The position numbers were made by a program, and so were the translations under genes. This document shows, one piece after another, positions 38,797 through 46,559 of a stretch of DNA of 64,000 nt (its first letter is position 1; each line of letters opens with the position of its first letter). Location of the stretch: assembly GCF_900129325.1 (NCBI RefSeq), contig NZ_FQUP01000005.1, forward strand, positions 62,001-126,000. The letters are read 5' to 3'. This DNA comes from Kaistia soli DSM 19436 (GTDB taxonomy: Bacteria; Pseudomonadota; Alphaproteobacteria; Rhizobiales; Kaistiaceae). A model generated the notes under the pieces. The model was given only the letters and a program-made list of their open reading frames with translations, was not told the origin of the DNA and made no database searches.

Positions 38797-39885
38797 ATGA
38801 CGGACAGCGTAGAGGTTGCCGGATCGATCGCTCCTGCGAAGCTGCGGGACCGGCGGCGCGACAGGGCGCTCATCCGCGCCTGGCTGGGTGCGGTGATCAT
38901 CATGATCATCGCGATGATCGTGGTCGGCGGCGCGACGCGCCTCACCAATTCCGGCCTCTCGATCACCGAATGGAAGCCGATCCACGGGGTGATTCCGCCG
39001 CTCAACCTGGCCGAATGGCAGGAAGAGTTCGCGAAATACCAGCAGATCCCGCAATATCAGCAGCTCAACAAGGGCATGAGCCTCGACGCCTTCAAGTCGA
39101 TCTTCTGGTGGGAGTGGGGACACCGCCTGCTCGGCCGACTGATCGGCGTCGTGTTCTTTCTGCCGCTGCTCTTCTTCTGGTTCACTGGACGCATCGAGCG
39201 CAAGCTGGTGCCGCCGCTCCTGGGGCTGTTCGTGTTGGGCGGACTGCAAGGCGGCATTGGCTGGTGGATGGTCGCGAGCGGCCTCGTCAACCGGGTTGAT
39301 GTCAGCCAGTACCGTTTGGCGACCCATCTCCTCATCGCCTGCCTGATCCTGGCCGCAGCGGTCTGGATCCGGCGCGGACTCGCACCGCCGGATGGCGATG
39401 CGGCCGTCGAGACCGCACCGTTGAAGGGCATGGCAACGTTCCTGGTCCTGCTTGTCTTCATGCAGATCTTCCTTGGCGGTCTGGTCGCAGGCCTTGATGC
39501 CGGCTTCACCTACAACACCTGGCCGCTGATCGACGGCGCCATCATCCCGAGCCGTGTCTATCAGTATGACCCGATGTGGCGGAGTGTGTTTGAGGACGTG
39601 ATGACGGTGCAGTTCGACCACCGCATGGTGGCGTATCTGCTTCTCGTCGGCGCGCTGGTGCATGCCTTCCAGAGTTTCCGCCTGGCGCGCGGCAGCCGTG
39701 CGGCGCGGCGGGCTCGGCATCTTGCAGTGCTGGTCCTGGCCCAGGCAGGGCTCGGCATCGCGACACTGCTGATGGTCGTGCCGATCGACGTGGCGCTGAC
39801 GCATCAGTTCGGTGCGGCCGTGGTGCTCATCGCTGCCGTCTCGCACCGCCGGGCCCTGTCGCCGCCGATCCCGATCGACGATTGA
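38797..39885 (+). CDS. ctaA: Haem A synthase (COX15/CtaA)
   Basis: A 362-residue membrane enzyme oxidising haem O to haem A for cytochrome aa3 oxidase. It has eight helices in two repeats. GGATRLTNSGLSITEWKPI, WWEWGHRLLGR with a haem-ligand histidine, FDHRMVAYLL and LTHQFGAAVVL are the family blocks. The ATG at 38797 follows GAGGG; the open frame further upstream is unlikely. Divergent from DUF2842. Confidence 0.95.
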   Translation: MTDSVEVAGSIAPAKLRDRRRDRALIRAWLGAVIIMIIAMIVVGGATRLTNSGLSITEWKPIHGVIPPLNLAEWQEEFAKYQQIPQYQQLNKGMSLDAFKSIFWWEWGHRLLGRLIGVVFFLPLLFFWFTGRIERKLVPPLLGLFVLGGLQGGIGWWMVASGLVNRVDVSQYRLATHLLIACLILAAAVWIRRGLAPPDGDAAVETAPLKGMATFLVLLVFMQIFLGGLVAGLDAGFTYNTWPLIDGAIIPSRVYQYDPMWRSVFEDVMTVQFDHRMVAYLLLVGALVHAFQSFRLARGSRAARRARHLAVLVLAQAGLGIATLLMVVPIDVALTHQFGAAVVLIAAVSHRRALSPPIPIDD

Positions 39886-39937
39886 GGCTGCAGGCGCGCG
39901 CTTGCCAATGTCAGGTGCATCGGCGATAGGCTCTTGC

Positions 39938-40972
39938 ATGCGCGTGCTCCTCGTGAAGCTCTCCTCGCTCGGCGATGTCGTCCATAGTTTTCCGGCGCTG
40001 ACCGACGCCGCCTCGGCGATGCCGGGACTCGAGATCGACTGGGTGGTGGATGAAGCCTTCGCGCCGCTGGCGCGGCTTCACCCCGCCGTCAACCGGGTCA
40101 TTCAGCTGCCAATCCGGAGGATGAAGAAGACGCCACGCGCCGCCTTCGGCGATCTTCGTCTTGCCATGCACCAGCTGCGTGCCACGCGCTATGATCTCAT
40201 CATCGACGCGCAGGGACTTTGGAAAAGCGCGATCGTCGGGCGGCTCGCCCGCGGCGGCCGACGCCATGGCTTCAGCCGCGATACCGCCCGCGAGGGGACG
40301 GCAGCGCTCACTTATGATGTTGGCCATGCTCTTCCCGAAGTCGAGCATATGGCGACGCGCATCCGTCGCCTGTTTGCGGCCGTGCTTGGCTATCCGATGC
40401 CGCAGACGCCTGTGGACCCGGGGCTCGACCGGGGCGGGGTGGCGGCCCGCTCGGCGAGCCGGCCCTATATCGTGCTGATCCACGGGACGACCTGGCCGAC
40501 CAAGACTTGGACAGTCGAGGGATGGCGCTCGCTGGCCATCCAGGCGGGCGAGGCGGGGCTCGACGTGCTCCTTTTCGCCCATGGTGACAAGGAGCGGGCG
40601 CGGGTCGATGCGATCGCGGATGGCATTCCTGCCGCTCGCCGCCTGCCACCTGGACGTCTAGAGGCGGTCATTCCCGTCATTGCCGGTGCGGAAGGGGTGG
40701 TGACGGTCGATACGGGCCTCGGTCATCTCGCTGCGGCCTTCGACCTGCCGACCGTCGGCCTCTACGGCCCGACCAATCCCGGCCTGACCGGCCTTGTGGG
40801 TGCGCGGGCTCACGAATTCATCGGCCGGCTGCCCTGCGTTCCCTGTGAGAAGTCAAGCTGTGCGATCCGGCCGGATTTCGGCGAGGGGCCGCCTTGTCTT
40901 GCCGATCATGCGCCGGAGGCCGTATGGCGGGCGCTTCAGAAATTGAATCCGAATCTAGTCGGAAGACTTTGA
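39938..40972 (+). CDS. waaC: LPS heptosyltransferase I
   Basis: A 344-residue GT9 enzyme that adds the first heptose to Kdo-lipid A. Family motifs: VLLVKLSSLGDVVHSFPAL, DAQGLWKSAIVGRLARG, IHGTTWPTKTW and VTVDTGLGHLAAAFDLPTVG with YGPTNPGLTG. The ATG at 39938 matches the family N-terminus. It is convergent with the AGE-family gene and overlaps it by 18 bases; the other heptose genes lie beyond on the minus strand. Confidence 0.9.
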   Translation: MRVLLVKLSSLGDVVHSFPALTDAASAMPGLEIDWVVDEAFAPLARLHPAVNRVIQLPIRRMKKTPRAAFGDLRLAMHQLRATRYDLIIDAQGLWKSAIVGRLARGGRRHGFSRDTAREGTAALTYDVGHALPEVEHMATRIRRLFAAVLGYPMPQTPVDPGLDRGGVAARSASRPYIVLIHGTTWPTKTWTVEGWRSLAIQAGEAGLDVLLFAHGDKERARVDAIADGIPAARRLPPGRLEAVIPVIAGAEGVVTVDTGLGHLAAAFDLPTVGLYGPTNPGLTGLVGARAHEFIGRLPCVPCEKSSCAIRPDFGEGPPCLADHAPEAVWRALQKLNPNLVGRL

Positions 40973-42094
40973 TCCGAAAGCTCTATCGGCTTCGATAATC
41001 GCCCCCGAGATATGGTAGAGCGTACTCGCCGGCATGTGGTCGACCATCGGCTCGCCGGAGGCATCGAAGCGATCGATCCAGCCGCCTTCGAGCACATCCG
41101 GCGCGAAGGTCTGCATGAGCGTTCCGAGCACTCGATCCGCCGATCGCTCAGCGTCGGCCGCGCCGCCGAGCGCCGCCGCGGCGAAGGCCTTGACGGCCTC
41201 GGCATGCGGCCAGGAGCGGGTCGAGGCGGCGAGGATCGTGCCGCGCTCGTTGACCGCGTCGACGATCCGCCCGGTCGCCGGATCAAGCCCGGTGCGGGTT
41301 GCGAAAGCAATGAGCCGGTCGCGCATGCCGCTGTCGACTGTGCCGCCGAGCCGCTCATATTCGCCGAGCAGCCAGGCCCATTCGAAAAGATGGCCCGGCT
41401 CGACACGGTTGTCGCCGGACGCTTCCAGCGGCTGCCAGTCATGGCCGAAATCCTCGATCAGCGCGCCGCCATCCGCTGCGATGAAACGGTCGGTGGCAAG
41501 GGCGATCAGATGTTCCGCGCGCGCCATGTAGCGCTCGGCTCCGGTGGCCTCATGCAGCGCGAGCAGCGCCTCAAGCAGATGCATGTGCGGATTCTGGCGA
41601 CGGATATCGTCGGCGGCTGGCACGGCATCGCGGAAGCCGCCATGTGGGGCGGCGAAGATCCGGTCCATGTCGGCAAGCGTCTCGTCGGCGAGCGCGATCA
41701 GATGCGGCGAACCTGCGGCGCGATAGCCCCAGGCGATCGCGTAGAGAATGAATGCGTGCGCGTAGAGATCTCGCACCGTGGAGGCCGGGCTGCCATCGGG
41801 ATTGAGCGAAAAGATCCAGCCGGGCGCACCGTCACGCTGGTGATAGAGGCGGATGACGGTCTCGAGCGCATCCGCCTCCGCCCCCGCTCGATGCCAGCCG
41901 AGGAGGCTGGCGCGGGCAAAGCTGGCGATCTGCCGCGCCTGCACCATCACACGGCGCGGACAGGCGGCGAGGGGGCGGCGCTCGAGGTCCAGCCGCTCGT
42001 GGAAAAGACCCAGACGGCCGTCGAAACCAGTCGTCGACCAGAGCGGTAGAGCACGCTCGATCGCCCAGCGCCGGGCCGACACCAAAGTCTTCAT
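40955..42094 (-). CDS. AGE-family sugar epimerase/isomerase
   Basis: A 379-residue (alpha/alpha)6-barrel protein. Conserved histidines are in QNPHMHLLEA (His170, His172), EPGHLFEWAWLL (His235) and MPASTLYHI near the end. The family covers N-acylglucosamine 2-epimerases and aldose-ketose isomerases such as YihS and mannose isomerase. It is the last gene of waaF-hldD-gmhB-hldE and overlaps hldE as ATGA. No gmhA (sedoheptulose-7-phosphate isomerase) is present in the window, so an isomerase role in heptose supply is conceivable; the exact reaction is unproven. Confidence 0.82.
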   Translation of the reverse strand: MKTLVSARRWAIERALPLWSTTGFDGRLGLFHERLDLERRPLAACPRRVMVQARQIASFARASLLGWHRAGAEADALETVIRLYHQRDGAPGWIFSLNPDGSPASTVRDLYAHAFILYAIAWGYRAAGSPHLIALADETLADMDRIFAAPHGGFRDAVPAADDIRRQNPHMHLLEALLALHEATGAERYMARAEHLIALATDRFIAADGGALIEDFGHDWQPLEASGDNRVEPGHLFEWAWLLGEYERLGGTVDSGMRDRLIAFATRTGLDPATGRIVDAVNERGTILAASTRSWPHAEAVKAFAAAALGGAADAERSADRVLGTLMQTFAPDVLEGGWIDRFDASGEPMVDHMPASTLYHISGAIIEADRAFGSKSSD

Positions 42095-43530
42095 GTGCGT
42101 GCCGCGGCGACCAGCGCGCTGGTCGAGCGGCCCGCCAGAATATCGGCCAGTACCAGCCTGCCGCCGCGCGCGACTACGAAATCCGCACCGACGACTTCGG
42201 ATGGCTTGTAGTCCGCGCCTTTGACCAGGATATCCGGTTGCACCGCCTCGATCAGTTGAAGGGGCGTATCCTCGGGGAAAAGCACGACCAGATCGACATC
42301 GCGCAGCGCGCCGATCACCCGCGCACGCGCGTTCTCGTCCTGCAGCGGACGGCTCTCGCCCTTGAGGCGCTTTACGGAGGCATCGGAATTGAGGCCGACG
42401 ATCAGCCGGTCGCCCTCGCGCGCCGCGGCCTCGATGAGGCCGATATGGCCGGGATGCACGAGATCGAACACCCCATTGGTGAACACGACGGTCTCGCCGC
42501 GCGCGCGCCAGCCGGCGGCGATGGCGGCTGCGGCCTCGCGGTCCACCAGTGCCCCGGGATGCACGGCGTCGGCCGCCGCGCGATGCAGCGCGGCGTCGAG
42601 CTCGACGCGGGTGACGACTGCCGTGCCGAGCTTCGAGACTGCGATGGCTGCGGCGGCGTTGGCGATTTCCATCGCCATGTCGACGGAGCGCCCCTCGGCA
42701 AGCGAAACCGCGAGAGCCGCCAATGCCGTATCGCCGGCGCCCGAGACGTCGAAGACCTCGCGAGCATGTGCTGGCACATGCTTGATCGTGCCGTCACGGC
42801 GCCAGAGCGTCATGCCCTTCTCGGCGCGGGTGACGAGAACGTCGCCGCCGAACTGGTTGGCGGCAGCCTCGGCGGCTGCAGCAGCATCGGCGTCCGTATC
42901 GTCGGGCAGGCCCGTCGCCTCGAACAGCTCCTTGCGGTTGGGCGTGACCAGCGCCGCTCCGCGATAGACTTCGAATGTGCGGCGCTTGGGATCGACGATT
43001 ACCGGCACGTCATGCGCATTCGCCTCGGCGATCAGTGCTGCGATCACGGCGTCCGAGAGAACGCCCTTGGCATAATCGGACAGCACCGCGACCGCCGCGC
43101 CGCGAATGGCGGCCTTGCCGCGCGCGATCAATTCCTCGATGACATGGGCGCCCGGCGCCGCGCTGACTTCCGCATCGATACGCACGATCTGCTGCCGCCC
43201 GCTCATGACGCGCGTCTTCGTGACCGTGGGTCGATCGGCGTCGATGACGAGGCCCGAGAGATCGATCGCGCTGTGGTCGCCGAGAACGCCGCGCAGCGAT
43301 TCGGCTGCGGCGTCATCGCCGACCAGCCCGACCAGCGCAACGCTCACGCCAAGCGCCGCGGCATTCGCCGCGACATTGGCCGCGCCGCCGGCCACGACCC
43401 GCTCGGCAGCGTGCAGCAGCACGGGGACCGGCGCCTCGGGCGAGATGCGATTGACGGAGCCCGTGATGTAGCGATCGACCATCACGTCGCCGATGACGGC
43501 GATCCGGGCCGGCTTGTTCGTCTCGCTCAT
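42091..43530 (-). CDS. hldE: Bifunctional heptose-7-phosphate kinase / heptose-1-phosphate adenylyltransferase
   Basis: A 479-residue fusion. The N-terminal ribokinase-fold part has GDVMVDRYITG, GGAANVAANAAALG and the catalytic DVSGAGDTALAALAV. The C-terminal nucleotidyltransferase starts at VVFTNGVFDLVHPGHIGLIE with the HPGH motif, and continues to DILVKGADY. It makes ADP-D-glycero-D-manno-heptose with GmhB acting between the two steps. Coupled to gmhB upstream and the AGE gene downstream by four-base overlaps. Confidence 0.95.
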   Translation of the reverse strand: MSETNKPARIAVIGDVMVDRYITGSVNRISPEAPVPVLLHAAERVVAGGAANVAANAAALGVSVALVGLVGDDAAAESLRGVLGDHSAIDLSGLVIDADRPTVTKTRVMSGRQQIVRIDAEVSAAPGAHVIEELIARGKAAIRGAAVAVLSDYAKGVLSDAVIAALIAEANAHDVPVIVDPKRRTFEVYRGAALVTPNRKELFEATGLPDDTDADAAAAAEAAANQFGGDVLVTRAEKGMTLWRRDGTIKHVPAHAREVFDVSGAGDTALAALAVSLAEGRSVDMAMEIANAAAAIAVSKLGTAVVTRVELDAALHRAAADAVHPGALVDREAAAAIAAGWRARGETVVFTNGVFDLVHPGHIGLIEAAAREGDRLIVGLNSDASVKRLKGESRPLQDENARARVIGALRDVDLVVLFPEDTPLQLIEAVQPDILVKGADYKPSEVVGADFVVARGGRLVLADILAGRSTSALVAAART

Positions 43531-44066
43531 CGATCCCCCTTTGATGCCGGATCCTCTGCCGCCGCAGCGAGCACGCCGGTCATGAAGACGTCAAGGTCAC
43601 CGCCGGCGAAGAGATGGCCAGGAATGCCCGCCGCCTCAGCCGCTGCTACGTCGCTCGGCTTATCGCCCACAAGGAAGGAGCCTGAGCGTGCGATGCCGAG
43701 ATCCGCAAAGGCGCGAAGGACCATGCCGGGACGCGGCTTGCGGTCGGGATGATCGCCCCGGTAGGCCGCAATGACCCCGTCCGGGTGATGCGGCGCCGTA
43801 TAGATCGCGTCGATATGCGCGCCGGCAGCCGCAAGCCGTTCGCGCAGGTGATCATGGAACCGCTCGACATCGGCCTCGGTGAAATAGCCGCGTGCGACGC
43901 CGGACTGGTTGGTGACCACGACCACGAGATAGCCAGCCTCGTTGAGCCGCCGGATGGCCGCCGCTGCGCCCTCGATAAAGTCAAGCGAGGCGGGATCGAC
44001 GACATAGCCGTGATCGACATTGATCACGCCGTCGCGATCGAGAAAGGCGGCTTTTCGTCCGGTCAT
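43527..44066 (-). CDS. gmhB: Heptose 1,7-bisphosphate 7-phosphatase, lacking zinc-loop cysteines
   Basis: A 179-residue HAD phosphatase with nucleophile motif FLDRDGVIN (Asp10, Asp12), VVTNQSGVARG, RKPRPGM and VGDKPSDVAAA. The loop that holds zinc in E. coli GmhB keeps its length, but the cysteines are replaced: Ala91, His106 and Asp108, with only His93 kept (APHHPDG...GDHPDRKP). It is related to the HisB phosphatase domain, but the neighbours hldE and hldD fix the pathway. Confidence 0.9.
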   Translation of the reverse strand: MTGRKAAFLDRDGVINVDHGYVVDPASLDFIEGAAAAIRRLNEAGYLVVVVTNQSGVARGYFTEADVERFHDHLRERLAAAGAHIDAIYTAPHHPDGVIAAYRGDHPDRKPRPGMVLRAFADLGIARSGSFLVGDKPSDVAAAEAAGIPGHLFAGGDLDVFMTGVLAAAAEDPASKGDR

Positions 44067-45070
44067 CGGGCTTCGGCGGATCTTAGCACGGCGACATAGC
44101 GCGTGATGCCGTCCTCCAGCGTCGTGAACTGGCCCTGGTAGCCGGCAGCGCGTAGCCGACCCATGTCCGCCTCGGTGAAGTACTGGTACGCCTTCTGGAT
44201 ACGCTCGGGCATGTCGACATAGCTGATGCGTGGCTCCTGCCCGAGCGCCGCGAAGACGGCGCGGGCGAGATCGGCAAAGGAGCGCGCCTTGCCGGTGCCG
44301 ACATTGAAGATGCCGTTCACCGATGGTTCGGCGATCAGCCAGCGCATGACGGCGACGCAGTCATCGACATGGATGAAGTCGCGGAGCTGGCCGCCGTCCT
44401 CATAGTTCGGATCATGCGAGCGAAAGAGGGTCACGGTCTCGCCGGCGGCTGCGAGCGGGTAGATCTTGTGGATCACCGAGCGCATGTCGTCCTTGTGTGC
44501 CTCGTTGGGCCCATAGACGTTGAAGAAGCGCAGGCCGGCCCATTGCGGCGGTGTTGGCCGTCCTCCTACGACATCTGAGACGAAGCGGCGATCGACGGCG
44601 AGCTTCGACCAGCCATAGGCGTTGAGCGGCCGTAGCGTGGCAAGATGGGCGGCGGAATTGTCGTCGACGAAGCCGGAAGAACCGTCACCATAGGTTGCGG
44701 CGGACGAGGCGTAGATCAGGCGAACGGCATGGCGCGCCGCTGCCGACCAGAGATCGAGTGTCGTGCGGATGTTGCGGGCGACGATAAGGTCGACATCGGG
44801 CTCGGTCGTCGCCGAGATGGCGCCCATATGGACGATCGCTTCGACGCGGCCGTGATGGGCCTCCAGCCAGTCGAGCGTGGCATCGGGCGTCAGAACATCG
44901 TCGAGCAGAACGTCGGCGAGGTTCTTCCACTTGCCACCGGTGCCGAACCAGTCGGCGACGACGATGCGCCAGCCGTCAGCGGCCAGTGCGCGCGCGATGT
45001 TGGAGCCGATGAACCCCGCCCCGCCTGTCACGAGGATCGTGTCGCGGCCGTGTCTTGCTGCAATCGCCAT
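44063..45070 (-). CDS. hldD: ADP-glyceromanno-heptose 6-epimerase
   Basis: A 335-residue extended short-chain dehydrogenase. The NAD(P)-binding motif is VTGGAGFIGSNIARAL near residue 13; the catalytic Ser-Tyr-Lys set lies in YASSAATYG and NAYGWSKLAVD; FFNVYGPNE follows. The family-typical WFGTGGKWKNL segment is present. The start at 45070 is chosen over an open extension to 45178 that would overlap waaF. It makes the L,D-heptose used by WaaC and WaaF. Confidence 0.94.
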   Translation of the reverse strand: MAIAARHGRDTILVTGGAGFIGSNIARALAADGWRIVVADWFGTGGKWKNLADVLLDDVLTPDATLDWLEAHHGRVEAIVHMGAISATTEPDVDLIVARNIRTTLDLWSAAARHAVRLIYASSAATYGDGSSGFVDDNSAAHLATLRPLNAYGWSKLAVDRRFVSDVVGGRPTPPQWAGLRFFNVYGPNEAHKDDMRSVIHKIYPLAAAGETVTLFRSHDPNYEDGGQLRDFIHVDDCVAVMRWLIAEPSVNGIFNVGTGKARSFADLARAVFAALGQEPRISYVDMPERIQKAYQYFTEADMGRLRAAGYQGQFTTLEDGITRYVAVLRSAEAR

Positions 45071-45092
45071 TTTTCCGTCCCCGGCGCCGGGG

Positions 45093-46172
45093 TCACTCGA
45101 CAGCCGGCCGCCGCGTGGATAGCGCAACAGGGCCCGGCATGGAAAGGGCAGCGGCCGCGACGCGCCGCACGGCGGCAAAGACCGCGGCAGGTTCGATGCC
45201 TTCGAGGCAGGCGAGCGTGCCTAGCGGGCAGGTGCGTTCGAAGCACGGTCGGCAGGACAGTTCGAGCGAAAGCGCTTCGGAATTCGGCGCGGTGGGTGGC
45301 GTCAGCTTCTCGGAGCTCGACCCGTAGAGCACGACGAGCGGCCTATCGAGCGCGCCAGCGACATGCATGAGGCCGGTATCGTTTGAAACGACGACGTCGG
45401 CGATCGATAGCAGCGATGCCGCCTCGACAAGGCTGGTGCGGCCGGCGAGGTCGTCGAGCGGGACGCCGGATTTCGCAGCAATTTCGGCGGTGATCGGCTG
45501 ATCCTTGGGGCCGCCGAATAGGCGGACGCGATAGCCGTCCTGATGCGCGATGCGGGCAAGGCCCGCGAACTTCTCGGCCGGCCAACGCTTGGAAGGGCCG
45601 TATTCGGCACCCGGACAGAAGGCGATTGAAGGCACGGAAAGGTCGATGCCAAGACGGGTTTCGAGCTCGCGCGCCGGCCGGCGCGGCATCCGGAGCACAG
45701 GTCTCGGCGAAACAGATGGCAGCCCCCGCGGTCCCGCGAGGGCGACGAACCGATCGATGGTCCGCGCCGTCTTGCGCTCGCGATCCGGCCGCGCGTCGGT
45801 GAGAAGCAGTGAGCGGCCCTCGGCGGCGTAGCCAATCCGCTCCGGAATGCCGGCTGCGAAGGGCGCGATGGCGGCCTTGAAGGCTCGTGGCAGAATGATC
45901 GCTGTGCCATAGCCGCGGTCCCTCAGCCCCCGGCCAATTTTCCAGCGATCGGCAAGGCCGAGCTCGCCGTGACCGAGCGCCAAAGGCAGCGTCCGCTCTA
46001 CGCCATCAATAAGCGTCGCGATGGGGAGCGAGGAGGGGGGCGCCAGCATGTCGACTGCCCGGCCCGGCCAGCGTCGGCGGACAGCCTCGACAAGACTTGC
46101 AGCCATGACCATGTCGCCGACCCAAGCGGGGCCGACAATCAGGATGGGCGAGGTTTCGTCACGATCTGGCAT
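45093..46172 (-). CDS. waaF: LPS heptosyltransferase II
   Basis: A 359-residue GT9 enzyme adding the second heptose of the inner core. Motifs: ILIVGPAWVGDMVMAASLVE at the N-terminus, AFCPGAEYGPSKRWPAEKFA, and VVSNDTGLMHVAGALDRPLV with YGSSS. The ATG at 46172 (MPDRDETSPILIVG) is chosen; the longer open frame upstream overlaps the proline-rich gene. It leads the operon with hldD 22 bases downstream. Confidence 0.93.
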   Translation of the reverse strand: MPDRDETSPILIVGPAWVGDMVMAASLVEAVRRRWPGRAVDMLAPPSSLPIATLIDGVERTLPLALGHGELGLADRWKIGRGLRDRGYGTAIILPRAFKAAIAPFAAGIPERIGYAAEGRSLLLTDARPDRERKTARTIDRFVALAGPRGLPSVSPRPVLRMPRRPARELETRLGIDLSVPSIAFCPGAEYGPSKRWPAEKFAGLARIAHQDGYRVRLFGGPKDQPITAEIAAKSGVPLDDLAGRTSLVEAASLLSIADVVVSNDTGLMHVAGALDRPLVVLYGSSSEKLTPPTAPNSEALSLELSCRPCFERTCPLGTLACLEGIEPAAVFAAVRRVAAAALSMPGPVALSTRRPAVE

Positions 46173-46219
46173 ATCCGGCTCGGCCTTCTCATGGCCGCGC
46201 CGGACGGCCCCGTCAAGAC

Positions 46220-46504
46220 TTACATCACCGGCGGCTCGGGCTGCAGCGGCGGAACATAGTCCGGCTCGCTCCCTGGTTGGTCCTCGATCGGCGGATCGTT
46301 GACCGGATAAGGCGTGCGCCCGCCCTTCGGATTGGTCGGCGGCAGTTCCTGCGGCTCCTGCTGGGGCAGTTCCCTTGGCAGGTTGCCCGGGATATCCGGC
46401 GGCTGCACAGGCGGCTGCTGCGTCGGGATGGGGTCGTGCATCGGCGGCATCGGCTGGCCGGGTGGCATGGGCTCGGGCGTGGTCGGCTGAACTGGATCGG
46501 ACAT
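46220..46504 (-). CDS. Small proline-rich protein, function unknown
   Basis: A 94-residue protein with 33 prolines (35 percent), organised as irregular PP, QP and EP units, no cysteine, no membrane segment and no signal. The ATG at 46504 follows GGGAG at a suitable distance, and the frame ends 47 bases before waaF, so it may be co-transcribed with it. It is probably extended or disordered. I recognise no family. Codon use is consistent with coding, but the composition alone could arise in GC-rich DNA. Confidence 0.6.
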   Translation of the reverse strand: MSDPVQPTTPEPMPPGQPMPPMHDPIPTQQPPVQPPDIPGNLPRELPQQEPQELPPTNPKGGRTPYPVNDPPIEDQPGSEPDYVPPLQPEPPVM

Positions 46505-46559
46505 CGGCGTTTCTCCCTTTGCTGGAAGATGAACGCCTCGCCCGCACCCAGGGTTCCGA

